From contig NC_087256.1 of assembly GCF_037042905.1 (NCBI RefSeq), forward strand, positions 29,742,501 to 29,806,500: a stretch of DNA of 64,000 nt, written 5' to 3'. The notes beneath the pieces were generated by a model that saw only the letters and a list, made by a program, of their open reading frames with translations, had not been told where the DNA came from and searched no databases. This DNA is from Lytechinus pictus. Taxonomy: Eukaryota > Echinodermata > Echinoidea > Temnopleuroida > Toxopneustidae. A program made the position numbers and the translations under genes. How positions within the stretch are numbered: the first letter of the stretch is position 1; each line of letters starts with the position of its first letter. Below are positions 11,795 to 22,805 of this stretch, one piece after another.

Positions 11795-12250
11795 TTAATG
11801 ACAGTCAACTCTCCAGCACAACGGGCCTCCACTTTTAATGTCATGATTGCCTTTGTCAGAAACCATTCTTGGAAGCATGAACTCGTACTCCTTCGGATAG
11901 ATTGATGTTTGACGCCATGAGAACAGGGGTGCGGTGTCGGCTCCACGACACGAAAGGCGTGGGATGGAGGGGATTAGTGTAAAAGTGCTCCACCTGATAG
12001 CATGCGGCCTTATTTTTTACGATCAGGATTTCGATCAAACTTTGCCATTCTTTATGAAAATTTAGAACTTGATCATGTTGATTTCCGCCAGCAGGATGAC
12101 GCGCGGTTTTCTCGACGCACAGGTTGCGATTGTGTCTGTTGGATGATTCAAGACCATATTAAGACGGCTGTGCATTGCGAGAAACCACAGCCCCTCATTA
12201 ATGTGTCTCGACTCAATATCAACGCCAAGATTTCAGAGTTGAAGAAGTGA
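11795..12250. pseudogene. Two abutting, protein-like fragments of unknown family
   Basis: A minus frame open from 12013 to 11795 (about 73 codons, no early Met) contains SIYPKEYEFMLPRMVSDKGN. A plus frame at 12002-12250 starts almost where it ends and reads 82 codons, including ILYENLELDHVDFRQQDD and RRTGCDCVCWMIQDHIKTAV. Both have balanced composition and CpG content unlike the flanks, suggesting former coding sequence. The opposite strands imply rearrangement or chance. I do not recognise either sequence. They may come from a decayed mobile or viral element. Confidence 0.25.
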
Positions 12251-12324
12251 CATATTGATGCTACTAATAACATGACTATGAAGCGCTCGTATGTCGTCAA
12301 GCTATAGGGCAACACCAAGACACA

Positions 12325-12325
<1 letters not shown>

Positions 12326-12387
<62 letters not shown>
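12326..12387. repeat. (TA)n microsatellite
   Basis: About 31 uninterrupted TA dinucleotides. The Ile/Tyr-alternating open frames across it are artefacts. Confidence 0.97.
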
Positions 12388-12390
<3 letters not shown>

Positions 12391-13174
12391 TTATTCTGAA
12401 GTTATTAACTGAATTCACTGATCTTTCCTGTAAAAATAATATGTTTGCCGATAGCTTAATGGAAATGTTTGGGATATTAAGAAAGACGAGCAAATTTATC
12501 TGAAAATTCGATGTCTTCAAAAAATAAAAATACATTTTGTGCGAAGGGTTCATTGCAGAGAAAATATGCCGTCTGAATTAACGTCTCCTTTTACTTCCTC
12601 CTCAGAGGTAGGATGTTCTTTTTTGTCTTGGGCTGTATTGATGTTTGAATCCACAACTATCCCTTTTTACTGAGTACTGTAGTTGAATAGTGTTTGAGAA
12701 CGCAATAAGATTTCAATTCTTCTGTCAGATAACGTAATGAAAAGGTAACATCATGTTACACAGGAATTCGCAATTTGTCTCAAACAATTTTCATGTCGCA
12801 GAGAAGTTAAGAAATTCACACAAACAGTTTTTTGTCAACACTCACTACAAGAATAATGCTATATGGTAATTTCATTTCGATAGATGGGGCGATCACAGAC
12901 GGAGAAATTAATAATGAATTACAGAAAGAAAGAAAGATCGTTTAATGTATATACGTTGCGGCGATTCGTGAAAAGTTATGAATATTTTAATTAAAGCCTT
13001 GTGAAATCTTTTCACGATTGTGGATAAATACTGCTAACCAAAGTAAAACTATTGAAATCGAATATATACACGAAAACTTGTTGTAATATACGCCATGATT
13101 TTCGTACAGCATTTGTTAGAGTGCTGCTCCATAACGATTCGCAACGTCTTGTATTAATGATGGCGCCGAGAACC

Positions 13175-13395
13175 AAAGGGCGCCGAAAAATTTCTTACAT
13201 TCGTCGGATAGTTGCTTAATTTTCGCGCCACTGGTCTTCTCATATTTGATTGTTCTCAAGCAAACTCGTTGGAACGCACCGCTGGACGTCAATATTTCCC
13301 GCCATTAAACACTTACAAATTTATGTCGATTATCGGCAAGCCCACCAGCGTGATCGATGAACTACGTGTTAGGGATCGTGACCGCCAATCGGTTG
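13175..13395 (+). promoter_or_regulatory. E2F-like and CCAAT promoter-like cluster
   Basis: Within 215 bases there are three sites close to the E2F consensus TTTSSCGC: GGCGCCGAAA (13179-13188, inverted), TTTCGCGCC (13221-13229) and TTTCCCGCC (13295-13303). A CCAAT box is at 13385-13389. CpG frequency is raised over the surroundings. An ATG at 13323 lies 20 bases after the last E2F site and opens a 25-codon frame (MSIIGKPTSVIDELR...), but no good splice donor follows, so I do not call a gene. E2F-CCAAT clusters usually mark S-phase promoters. No linked exon is identified. Confidence 0.35.
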
Positions 13396-13399
13396 GATA

Positions 13400-14670
13400 A
13401 TAATGATTTCATATCGGGGTCAAAAGGACAAAACGACTTGGTGTTTGATTTAGGCATATACTAGTACCTTGATTGTGGTATTTACGTAGGCAATATAGGC
13501 CTGCCCCCAAGTTGGTAGCATTTTCATTATGTTATTATAAATTGTGCAGTAAGGAAAAGCAAGCGATCCATTTTATTGTTTGCCCTTCATGTTCGCGAGT
13601 CGTCATAAAATCTACGGATATTATTTATGATGATTTTTTAGTTGAGGGGTGAATAGTCACATCAACATATTTATCTTCTTCTCTATCTTCTGCTTTTTCT
13701 TCTTCGTCTTCTTATTTATTATTATCATTTCACTACTCAACCCCAGAGAGTTTGTATAGTAATTCGGCCACGATGAAATTATGTTATTAGGTTTGCTTCT
13801 ATGATAATTACCTTTAAAAACCGACCGTTCCATTCCTCTTTCTTTTTCATCAAGTATGTGATTTGCAAACATACAAGTTCATGAGCAAATCCTTGATGGA
13901 TCCCCAGACGCTGAAAGCAAGGCACGACAAGTAACGAGCGAGAAAATTTCTCTCTAATTGAGCGCGCAGCTGGGTGGCATAATTTTCAATTTAAGCAAGG
14001 AATTGGATGCAATCAGGACCATTAGCTGCTAAACAAATTGATGTTAACTTAGAATAAAAGTACAATCCAGGGAACAAAAGCCATCTACACCTAATAAGGG
14101 AGATTATTATTGGAAGTGGCATACTAGAAAAGGGGGATTCGGGATCCCCGGGGTATGTGCCCCCCCCCCTTGCCCCATAGATAGAGATGCTGACTAAAGG
14201 GTGAGTCCAGGCAAGGGGGTGTGAATGAAATTAAGAACTTATAGAACATGCCGTAACTCAGATTGGGAATAATTTTAAGTGGGTTAATTTCTTTCAAATA
14301 GAATAGGGGAAAAAATGTTATTGATTTATCTTTATTTGTAAGGGCATTTAATTGATCATTCGTCAGACGATTTCAATTGATATTTGGGAAGATCAGATCC
14401 AGAACTCATTTCAATAATTTCCCGATTGACCTAACTACAACACTCATACACAAATTCAAGACCAATTTCAACCCCTAAATTGGGTTCCAGTTATGCCTCC
14501 GATTTGCTAATACATGTGACATGGAAAGACGGGTAGGTATAGACGGGGTCGAATGGAAGGCCTATATAGTACATGATGGGGGTTAGAGACAACATAAACA
14601 TTAATTTGAAAACAGTTTACAAGTCGAACTTTCTGTTATCTGAACATATCGTCTTCATGGTCATAATCGT
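13400..14670. other. A+T-rich DNA with no recognised gene
   Basis: Contains a TTCTTCTTCGTCTTC pyrimidine run at 13675-13715 and a C run at 14159-14170. No exon-like open frame with paired splice sites was seen. Confidence 0.5.
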
Positions 14671-15272
14671 TAAAGGGATGGTCCAGGCTGGAGATATTTA
14701 TATATCAATAAATGGAGTATAATTCACATGCTGAAAATTTGATTAAAATCGGATAACAAATAACGAAGTTATTGAATTGTAAAGATTTGCATTATTCCGA
14801 CGGAACAGTTCTAGGCATGTCTTCATGAATATTCATTAGGTGGGCTGATGATGTCATATCCCCACTTCTTCTTTTGTATTTTATTATATAAAATAAGGTT
14901 TATTCAAATTTGTTCTACCAAGAACTAAAACAATTAAATTGACAACTGATTAAGTGCATTGGTTAGTTATTCTGCAACTTATTTCATCATAATGGAGACA
15001 CATCATTTACACATGTATGAAAAAATTTAACAATTATGATTTCATGTAATAACATAAGAAAAGGGAAAGTGGGGATATGACATCATCAGCCCACCTAATG
15101 AATATTCATGACGATGTGCATAAAACTGTTTTCACAAAATATTGATAAAGTTTAACATTCAATAACTTCGTTATTTGTTATCCGATTTTCATGAAATTTT
15201 CAGCATTTTGCTCTGTGAATTTTACTCTATTTATTTCGATATAAATATTTTCAGCCCGGACCATTCCTTTAA
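14671..15272. mobile_element. Foldback MITE, 'TAAAGGGATGGTCC' family, copy 1
   Basis: The ends TAAAGGGATGGTCCAGGCTG and CAGCCCGGACCATTCCTTTA are inverted copies. The inverted match runs over roughly 200 bases per arm, including ATCGGATAACAAATAACGAA against TTCGTTATTTGTTATCCGAT, and ATGAATATTCATTAGGTGGG on both sides. The central part is A+T-rich. A second copy is at 59381-59973. There is no coding frame. Confidence 0.9.
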
Positions 15273-15627
15273 AATGAGTCTGATTGTTTCGGGTTTTGTA
15301 CTTTTTGTTTAAGAATGATTACGGACCCGGGATGCAATCCTAGGTGTGGGGTCTAGGACTAGACCAAACAGGACCACCTCACAGACCAATGTAGACCAAT
15401 GTTGACAAAATATAATATTATTAAGAATAGATTGTTATACATTTAAGTACTGCAAATAATTGTCAGCGAGAGGAGAGAGAAGGCGAGAGGTATAGAGAGA
15501 GGGGGTATGAAATTGAAAAGGAGGTACAGGATTCAATAGACGAGAGGGGGATAAACGTGGAGCATAGAATTTCAAATTACAACCTATCTGTCATAACTAT
15601 CACAAATCATCAGAATTATCAGTATTG

Positions 15628-15765
15628 CCATCATCATCACCACCGTTGTCATCATCTTCACAGTCGTCGACATCATCATCACCATCGTCATTATCATCAT
15701 CGTCATCAATTCATCACCATCATCATCATCACCACCACCACCACCACCACCATCTCAACCTCATC
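15628..15765 (+). repeat. (CAT)n/(CAC)n microsatellite
   Basis: Imperfect CAT/CAC/CGT triplets, giving a His-rich frame on the plus strand that is an artefact of the repeat. Confidence 0.92.
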
Positions 15766-15769
15766 GCAA

Positions 15770-16780
15770 ATCATCACAGAGGAAAGGGGAGATAGGGGAA
15801 TGGAAAATAGAAGAGGGGTAGAAAGTTTTTTTTTTGGTAATTTACAAATTACGTCCATCACCCACACTCATTAAATCCACCAATAATTTACCTAAGTTCT
15901 GAAAAGTAAAGAAATTTTCTATATACAAAAGGACTTTTTAACACAACGGAACAACAATTAGGATTGACCATCGGGGCTGACCAAAATCATAATATACAAA
16001 CTCAAATCATTCTATTATAGACGTGCCTTTAATCACCGAAACTTATGAGAGACGAGACAGAGAAGAGTTATTCTTCTGAAACTAGTATCGTTTTTCAAAT
16101 TACCAATCAAAATTATGTTTAAAAATCACTTTACACAAAATTCACAAAAGTGTAAAATTGTAACTGTTATCGGTATCACACCACCACTCTGATTAAACGG
16201 AGATGAGGCAAAATATTGAACTGAAAAATTGTAGGCATTCAACAAAATAATGGGAAAATTAGAATTGAATGCAAAGTGCAGCAACAGGTCACCTAGTCCT
16301 ACGTGAACAAAGAATTGTGGCGTTAGTTTTTTCAACACTTGTCTCTATGGGCCCCCCAAGTACACTGTTCGACAGACCACTAATGGAAACTTGTTAACTT
16401 TGTGCATCCCTAGGTGAGTTGAATACAATGGGGATGTGAAAAAGGTGTGCCTTATAAACCCACCTCCTCTATTCTATCCATCATTGTCAAGTCAAAAAGC
16501 CAAAACGGCAGAGCCATTACACGACCATACCTTATTCCAAGTCATTTGTCCCTATTGTGAGAATTTTTATAGCTAATATCAGTTTTTGAAAGACTTTAAG
16601 AGGAGAGATGGAAGCAAGAGGCCATATCGGAGGTGGTAATGAGGCACATGTCCAGATGCCACTTTAAGGGTTGGTGAAAAGAAAAAAAAATGAAAGGGGG
16701 GGTGAAAAAAAGGGAAGAATCCACATGAAAAGTTTATCGTTTGTGCGCAGTTGGAATTCATGCCTCCTCCGCTGCCAGAT
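15770..16780. other. Intergenic stretch with no recognised feature
   Basis: No gene seen. The short frames here (70 codons at 16126-16338 minus, 71 codons at 16671-16886 plus) lack family signatures and splice context. Confidence 0.45.
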
Positions 16781-16782
16781 CA

Positions 16783-17055
16783 GGCCCCCGTCTCACAAAG
16801 AGTTGCAATTGATCCGATCAACCACATCTATGGACTGCAAGCAACGTAAACATCTAAAATACAAATTTGTTCTGAATATTTTTTAGACACGATGTAATAT
16901 TCATACATTCACCATTCTCTTAAAGATTAGGTGTGATTCTCTTTGTTTACTAATTAGATTGTGCAAATTTCCCGTAGAAAAATTTATGGTATGGATGGAT
17001 TTCCATACAGTTGAGATTGATTGGATCAATCATAACTCTTTGTAAGACGGGGCCC
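16783..17055. mobile_element. MITE 'GGCCCCGTCTTACAAAGAG', copy 1
   Basis: CCCCCGTCTCACAAAGAGTT at the left mirrors AACTCTTTGTAAGACGGGGCC at the right. The inner arms are ATTGATCCGATCAA and TTGATTGGATCAATC. Further copies lie at 21069-21343 and 30115-30384. It is non-autonomous, about 273 bp. Confidence 0.9.
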
Positions 17056-17487
17056 TGGAATATATCAGACACACAACTTCTATAATTGTCAAAAAAAGAT
17101 ATGTGACCTTGATACCCCCCCCTCCTCAAACTAATCAGATCATTGTCACTCTCATAATGATCACATAAGCTAAAGATGGAAATCTGTTCCCTCCTTTGAC
17201 CCTAAGAATGCTGCCACATAAAGGTTATTAGTTCATTGCCAGAACTAGATGCTTTCCATGAAATGACCTGTGACCTCTGACCCCCAAAGACCATCTTCAA
17301 TAAATGACACGTATTCCCCCCCCCCCCCTCTCTCCTTCCACCTCTCTCACACTCCATGAAGACTTATTTTCAATTTAAGGCACAAAAAACCCACTAAAAT
17401 AAGGACATGGACCCTAAGACATAAGATAATATCAATGATACAATTGATTGTAAATGTAATTGCAAGGCTTTGGCCAATCATGTATTA
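17056..17487. other. Spacer between MITE and foldback element
   Basis: A+T-rich with a C/CT-rich patch at 17316-17345. No gene is seen. Confidence 0.45.
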
Positions 17488-20400
17488 GACGGGTCAATAT
17501 ATGGTTTGACCCGGAACAAATTGCAACAAATGATTTTTTCAACGGTATTTTGTACTATTTGACCTCAGGAATAACATACTAAAAATCTACCAAAATCCGC
17601 ATCTGGGAAAATGGTTATTTTCAAGATGGCGTCCAAGATGGCCGCCATTCACCAAAAATGGATATAACTCACTCACTATCCACCCTAGAATCCTATTTGG
17701 GTTCATGTTCCATGGTCCAATGGGTAAAAGAATTTATTTATACAAGTTAGAGTGAATATTAGCACTCCAGGGTACCAGGAAAATCCAAGATGGCGCCCAA
17801 AATGGCTGCCGTAGTTTAAAAAATCCACAATTCATCTATTACTTAAGTGGCTTTAATTTGGTTTTCATTCGATTGTTTTAATGATGAAGTAGTACATCGG
17901 GAAAAATTACAAGGACAGCCAGTGGGTCTGGTGTGTCTAAAAATAAAAGATGGTTTCCAAAAAATGAGTTTAAAATGGCTATTAATCCTTAAATTGGACA
18001 TTGCTCATATCACATCCACTTGAGAGATGTGATTTGGTGTCTAGACCATGGTTTCAATGGTCAAATAATACATTGGGACAAGTTACAAGAACAGTCAGTG
18101 GTCCGGTATGTTCAAAAATCCAAGATGGCTTCCAAAAATGGAGTAAAAATGCTGTTGCTACTAAAAAAAAAACCCAACATAGTTTGTTCAATATCCTGGA
18201 ATATGATTTTTTTGCCTATACCATGGTTAAATGGGTCAAATAATAAATTGGGATCTTTTACAAGGACGATTGGTGGTCAAGTATGTCCAAAAGTCTACGG
18301 TGGCTAAAAAAATAGTATCAATCAGCCGCGATGGTATTTAAAAATGGACATAATTCATGTTTTATTCGTCAAGGGCATATGATTTTGTTGCCTATATCAT
18401 GGTTTCAAAAGGCAGAAAATTAGTTACAAGGACAGTCAGTGGTCCAGTATGTCGAAAATCTAAGAAAGCTTCCAAAAATCGGAGTCTAAAATGACTGTTG
18501 TTACTTAAAAAATGGACATAGTTCATTTAAAATCCACCTAGGAGATATGATTTCGGTGTCCACACTATGGTTTCATGGTTAAAATAATACGTTTGGACTG
18601 GTTACATTGATATGCAGTTGTCCAATTTGCCTAAAACACAAGAGGGTTTTTAAAAAAGGAATCTAAAACGACTCATATCATTCAATAGTGGTCAGAGTTC
18701 TACAATATTCATCTGCAAGAAATAATGTTGGTGTCCAAATTGTGGTATGAAGGGTCAAATGATACACTCGGACAAGTAACAGGATGGTTAGTACTCCATT
18801 TTGTCAAAGAATCCATGATAGATTCTAAAATTTCATCAAAATGGGTGCTGTTACTAACTCATGAAGCAATATGATAACTTGTCCCCATGCATTTAAGTGT
18901 AGACACCAAGATTATTCCTAACAGGTAGATATTTTATGGAGCAGTAGTCACTTTACATGCTTTAGAACCCATTTTTAAGCCAACTTTGATTTTAAGGCAA
19001 AATGGATAGCTGCATATCTTGGTAACCAGTCCCAAAGTATTGTTTGACCCTTGAAAGCCTAGTGTAGACACCAAAATAATATCCCCAAGGTGTATTTATA
19101 ATGTTCTACATCCACTTTTACGTAACAGCAGTCATTTAAGACCCCCATTTTTAAAGCCATCTTTGATTTTTGGACATACCTGACACCTGACTGTCTGTTC
19201 AACTTAACCCAATGTATTGCTTGACCCTGTAAACTCTAGTATAGACAGTAAAATCATACCTCCAAGGTGTATTTATAATAAACTATGCATACTTTTAGGT
19301 AGCAACAGTCAATCTACACCCCATTTTTTGAAGTAATCTTCGATTTTTTAACATACAGACAACTGACTGGTCTTGTAACTTACCCTAGTGTATTACTTGA
19401 CCCTTTTAAACCATGCTTTAAACACCAAACTCATATTCCCCAGACAGATATTAAACAAACTATGTCCTTTTATAAGTAACATCAGACATTTCTTACTCCA
19501 TTTTTGGAAGCCATCTTGTAATTTTGGACATACTAGACCACTGACTGCCATTGTCTTGTCCTAATATATAATTTGACCCTTGAAACCATAGTTTAGACAC
19601 CGAAATCATATCTCACAGGAGGATTTAAGATGAGCTATGCCAATTTTAAGTATCAACAGCCATTTATGAATCAAGTTTTGGAAGCCATATTGGATTTTTG
19701 GTCATACCAGACCACTGACTGGCCTTAAAACGTGTCCTAATGTATTATTTTGGCCCTTAAACCAGCGGTTTAGACACCAAAATCGCATCTCTCATGCCAA
19801 TATAAAATAAGCTATGTCCGCTTTAAGTAGCAGCAGTCAATTTAGAATCAATTTTTGGAAGCCAACTTAGATTTTTTGACCGACCAGGCAACTGACTGTC
19901 CTTGTAACTTGCCCTAATGTATAAATTGATCCTTGAAACTAGTGGTTTAGACACCAAAATCACATTTCCAGGCCGATATAAAATGAGCTTTGTCCACTTT
20001 AAGTATCAGCAGCATATTTTTAAGACCAATTTTTGGTCGCCATATTCGATTTTTGGACAAACCAGACCATTGACTGTCCTTTTAACTTATCTTAAGATAT
20101 TATTTGACCCTTGAAACCAGTGGTTTAGACATCAAAATCACATATCCCAGGCCAAAATGAAATGAGCTACGTCCGCTTTAAGTATTAGCAGCCATTTCAG
20201 AATCAATTTCTAGAATCCATCGAGGATTTTTGCACATACCAGACCACTGACTTTCCTTGTAACTTGTCCCAATGTATTATTCGACCCATTTAACCATGGT
20301 ACAAGACACAAAAATCATATTTCTGGACATTGAGCAAACTATGACGGATTTTTTGAAGTTGCAACAGCAATTTTCGATTCCATTCTTGGAGGCCATCTTG

Positions 20401-21022
20401 GATTTTTTTACATACTAGACCACTGACTGTGTTTGTAACTTGTCCCAATGTCTTATTTGACCATTGAAATCATGGTCTTCGCACCAAATCATTATGTCCC
20501 AGGCGGATATGAAATGAACTATGTCCATTTTAATTATCAACAGCCATTTTAAACTCCATTTTTGGAAGCCATCTTGGATTTTTGGACACACCAGACCACT
20601 GGCTGTCCTTATAACTTGTTTCGACGTAATATTTTACCCTTAAAACCATTGAATAAAAACAAATTTAGATGAATTGTTGATTTTCAGCCTATATGGCAGC
20701 CATTTTGGGCGCCATCTTGGATTTGCCTGGTACACTGGAGGGCTTATAATTCATTCTAGCCTAAATCAGTTTTTGTAACCCCAGAACATGGAATATGAAC
20801 CGAAATAGGATTCTAGAGTGGATAATGTGTCAGTTGTATCAATTTTCAGTGAATGGCGGCCATCTTGGACGCCATCTTGAAAATAACCACTTTCCCGGGT
20901 TCGGATTTTGGTAGATTTTTAGTATGTTATTCCTGAGGTCAAATAGTACAAAATACCGTTGAAAAATCATTTGTTGCAATTTGTTCCGGGTAAGGCTATT
21001 TTTGGTCGTATATTGACCCGTC
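17488..21022. mobile_element. 3.5-kb foldback element built from inverted tandem units
   Basis: The outer ends GACGGGTCAATATA and TATTGACCCGTC are inverted copies. Matching continues for about 190 bases into each arm, for example CAACGGTATTTTGTACTATT against its complement near 20945-20970, and GAAAATGGTTATTTTCAAGATGG near 17610 against 20875-20890. Inside, the left half (to about 18.86 kb) has about seven diverged ~180-bp units in one orientation. The right half has about ten in the opposite orientation. Each unit carries phrases such as ATCCAAGATGGCTTCCAAAA, AGACCACTGACTGTCCTTGT and GACACCAAAATCATATCTC. There is no long frame, so it is non-autonomous. It resembles in architecture the TU foldback transposons known from sea urchin, but sequence identity to them is not claimed. 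Confidence 0.85.
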
Positions 21023-21068
21023 TATATAGAATACAATCAATAGCACATATCTACTGAACATCAGACCT

Positions 21069-21343
21069 GAGTCCCGTCTTACAAAGAGTTGTGATTGATC
21101 CAATCAATCTCATCTCTATGGATATTCATTAATGTCATTTTTTCTCCAGGAAACTTGTACAATGACCTTTGTAAACAAAAAGAAGCCACACTGAATTTTC
21201 AAGAAAACAATGAATGTATGAATATACAGTATATCTAGAAAACATTTTGAACAAACAAACATGTATTTTAGATGTTTCCGTTGCTGGCTTTCCATAGTTG
21301 TGGCTGATTTCATTAATTGCAAATCTTTGTAAGACAAGGCCCA
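21069..21343. mobile_element. MITE 'GGCCCCGTCTTACAAAGAG', copy 2
   Basis: GTCCCGTCTTACAAAGAGTT at the left and CAAATCTTTGTAAGACAAGGCC at the right are inverted, with inner ATTGATCCAATCAATC on the left. The right arm is more diverged than in the other copies. It starts about 46 bases after the foldback element ends. Confidence 0.88.
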
Positions 21344-21348
21344 GGTGT

Positions 21349-21866
21349 TCATTTCATAGAGTTACAACTATGGTAATTTTCTCATATTACCATGGTAACA
21401 TGGGAGGCAGTGTAGCTCAGTCGGTAAGAGCGCCTGTTCCGGATAAGATCGTAGATCTCAACGTGCGTGGGTTCGAGTCCCGCAGCATGCCGGAAGACGT
21501 CTAACAAAAAAAACTGATGCTAGCGTTGTGTGTTAACGTGCCTCACCGCTGTGTTCAGTGCGGGTGTGAATGCAGTTGGAAAACACTCCGTCCATCGGAA
21601 AGGACGTAAATGTTGGTCCCGTGTATAGGAGAGTCACAACCTATTCACGTTAAAAAACCAATACACTATTCGTCAAAGAGTAGAGTGTTCACCCGGTGTA
21701 TTGCACCTGCCGGTCCCCGGTTCTACAATACTGCAAAAATCTTCAGGATTGAAGGAGGCAGTGTAGCTTGAAGAAGAAGAACATGGCTCAGCGGCCAATC
21801 ACTATCAAGGTTTCCATGGTAGTTACCATAGTAGCAAATTTACAACAGTTGTAACTCTAATGAAAC
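21349..21866. mobile_element. MITE interrupted by a SINE
   Basis: The left arm (21349-21400: TTCATTTCATAGAGTTACAA ... ATTACCATGGTAAC) is mirrored by the right arm (21805-21866: GTTTCCATGGTAGTTACCAT ... GTTGTAACTCTAATGAAAC). The tRNA-derived SINE sits between them, so the MITE is older than the SINE insertion. Confidence 0.75.
21402..21785 (+). mobile_element. tRNA-derived SINE
   Basis: The head carries an internal RNA polymerase III promoter: A box TGTAGCTCAGTCGG (21411-21424) and B box GGGTTCGAGTCCC (21469-21481). The body follows for about 270 bases (CGTGCCTCACCGCTGTGTTC ... CACCTGCCGGTCCCCGGTTC). Near its end the first 16 bases of the head reappear (GGAGGCAGTGTAGCTT, about 21754), followed by a GAAGAAGAAG tail. 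That suggests a broken dimer or a second, truncated copy. It is not a functional tRNA: the anticodon arm does not fold normally. Confidence 0.8.
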
Positions 21867-22351
21867 AGACAATATCTGAATTTTCAAGTAGAATGCATGT
21901 CCATGATTAATATAGGCTGCATGGGGATTTTTTTTTTAAAGGAAACAGTGCATGACACTGACATTCAATCCAAACATATCCACATGTAGACAATAATTTG
22001 TAGTTTTTATTAAAAAATGAATGTTTTAATGATGCTTCTTGTGGCACTTCAAAAGTTGACATGATAATTATTGATCAAAAAATGTATTTCAATGATTTAG
22101 GATCACAACTAAACTTAGAGAACATAAAACAGAAGAAAAAAAAATCGAGAAACAATAGTATGTCAACACAAGGTAATGCAATCCTTAATACTGGCATTAA
22201 ACTTCAATATGAGATATATCTTACATCTCCTTATCAACTGCTTTCAGGGCATAAATACCTACTTATAGTGGTAAACAACCCTATTCATTAAGTAAAAGTG
22301 ATTTGGCTTTCTGTTTTGACACAAGTACCTCGGCAAAATCTTGGTCCCTAC
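21867..22351. other. A+T-rich stretch, possible 3' UTR of the nucleoplasmin-like gene
   Basis: No independent gene is seen. On the minus strand an AATAAA hexamer appears near 22005 (TTTATT on plus). This would suit a poly-A signal about 350 bases after the stop of the candidate terminal exon at 22352-22441. Confidence 0.25.
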
Positions 22352-22441
22352 TTATTGTAAATTTACTGATTTTGTCCATACCTCAACTGGAAGAAAAGAT
22401 GCAAGTTGTATGGCCTCTCGATGTGCTTCGAAATGTGCGAG
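22352..22441 (-). CDS. Candidate terminal exon of nucleoplasmin-like gene (alternative A)
   Basis: Minus strand, after acceptor TTGTTAGCAG, phase 0: 29 codons and TAA. It includes FEAHREAIQLASFLPVEVWT and ends KSVNLQ. Phase agrees with the upstream exon (24374-24448). A Trp-bearing helix is expected at the C-terminus of nucleophosmin-type domains, and EVWTK near the end is suggestive. It is longer than the family's usual last helix, however, and no further similarity is evident. A stronger pyrimidine-rich acceptor (TCTTTTCTTCCAG, exon from 22386) lies inside it but would shift the phase. This may be wrong. Confidence 0.25.
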   Translation of the reverse strand, partial: LAHFEAHREAIQLASFLPVEVWTKSVNLQ

Positions 22442-22739
22442 CTGCTAACAAGGCAAATAATGATCAAAGTTTTTGATCTTGGCATTCATGTATCAAACCG
22501 AAATAAATAGAGAGCAAAGATTTTTTTTATGTCTTCTTAGTGCAAAAGTATGGTAACTGCCCAAAAGATTCAATAATAGTCCATTCTATTGGAATTTACT
22601 AGTACGATTACTTGATGTATTTGGTGGATGAGGAAATAAGGGCTATTTTAGTATTTATATCTCCACAAAAATATGTTTGAATTCAACCAAGAGCAACTAT
22701 CAATTATCAACTATCAAAAGCAAGTACATAGCAATGTTT

Positions 22740-22805
22740 TCCCAGCTTTTTGCTGGGAACCCCGCTTTTAGCAGGGAACCCTCCCTTACTGGAAGGGTAT
22801 TCAAG
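22740..22805 (+). repeat. Run of two to three adjacent G+C hairpins
   Basis: CCCAGC-TTTTT-GCTGGG, then CCCGCTTTTAGCAGGG, then CCCTCCCTTACTGGAAGGG follow each other directly. They are compact stem-loops in A+T-rich DNA. Their function is unknown and they may be the core of a small repeat. Confidence 0.5.

Noticed and set aside
12148..12553. Frames with long Ile-Tyr alternation
   Set aside because: Translation of the TA repeat.
15557..15874. His-rich 105-codon frame, possible histidine-rich protein
   Set aside because: CAT/CAC microsatellite with no start context or splicing.
21402..21490. tRNA gene
   Set aside because: A and B boxes are present, but the anticodon and acceptor stems do not fold and a SINE body follows.
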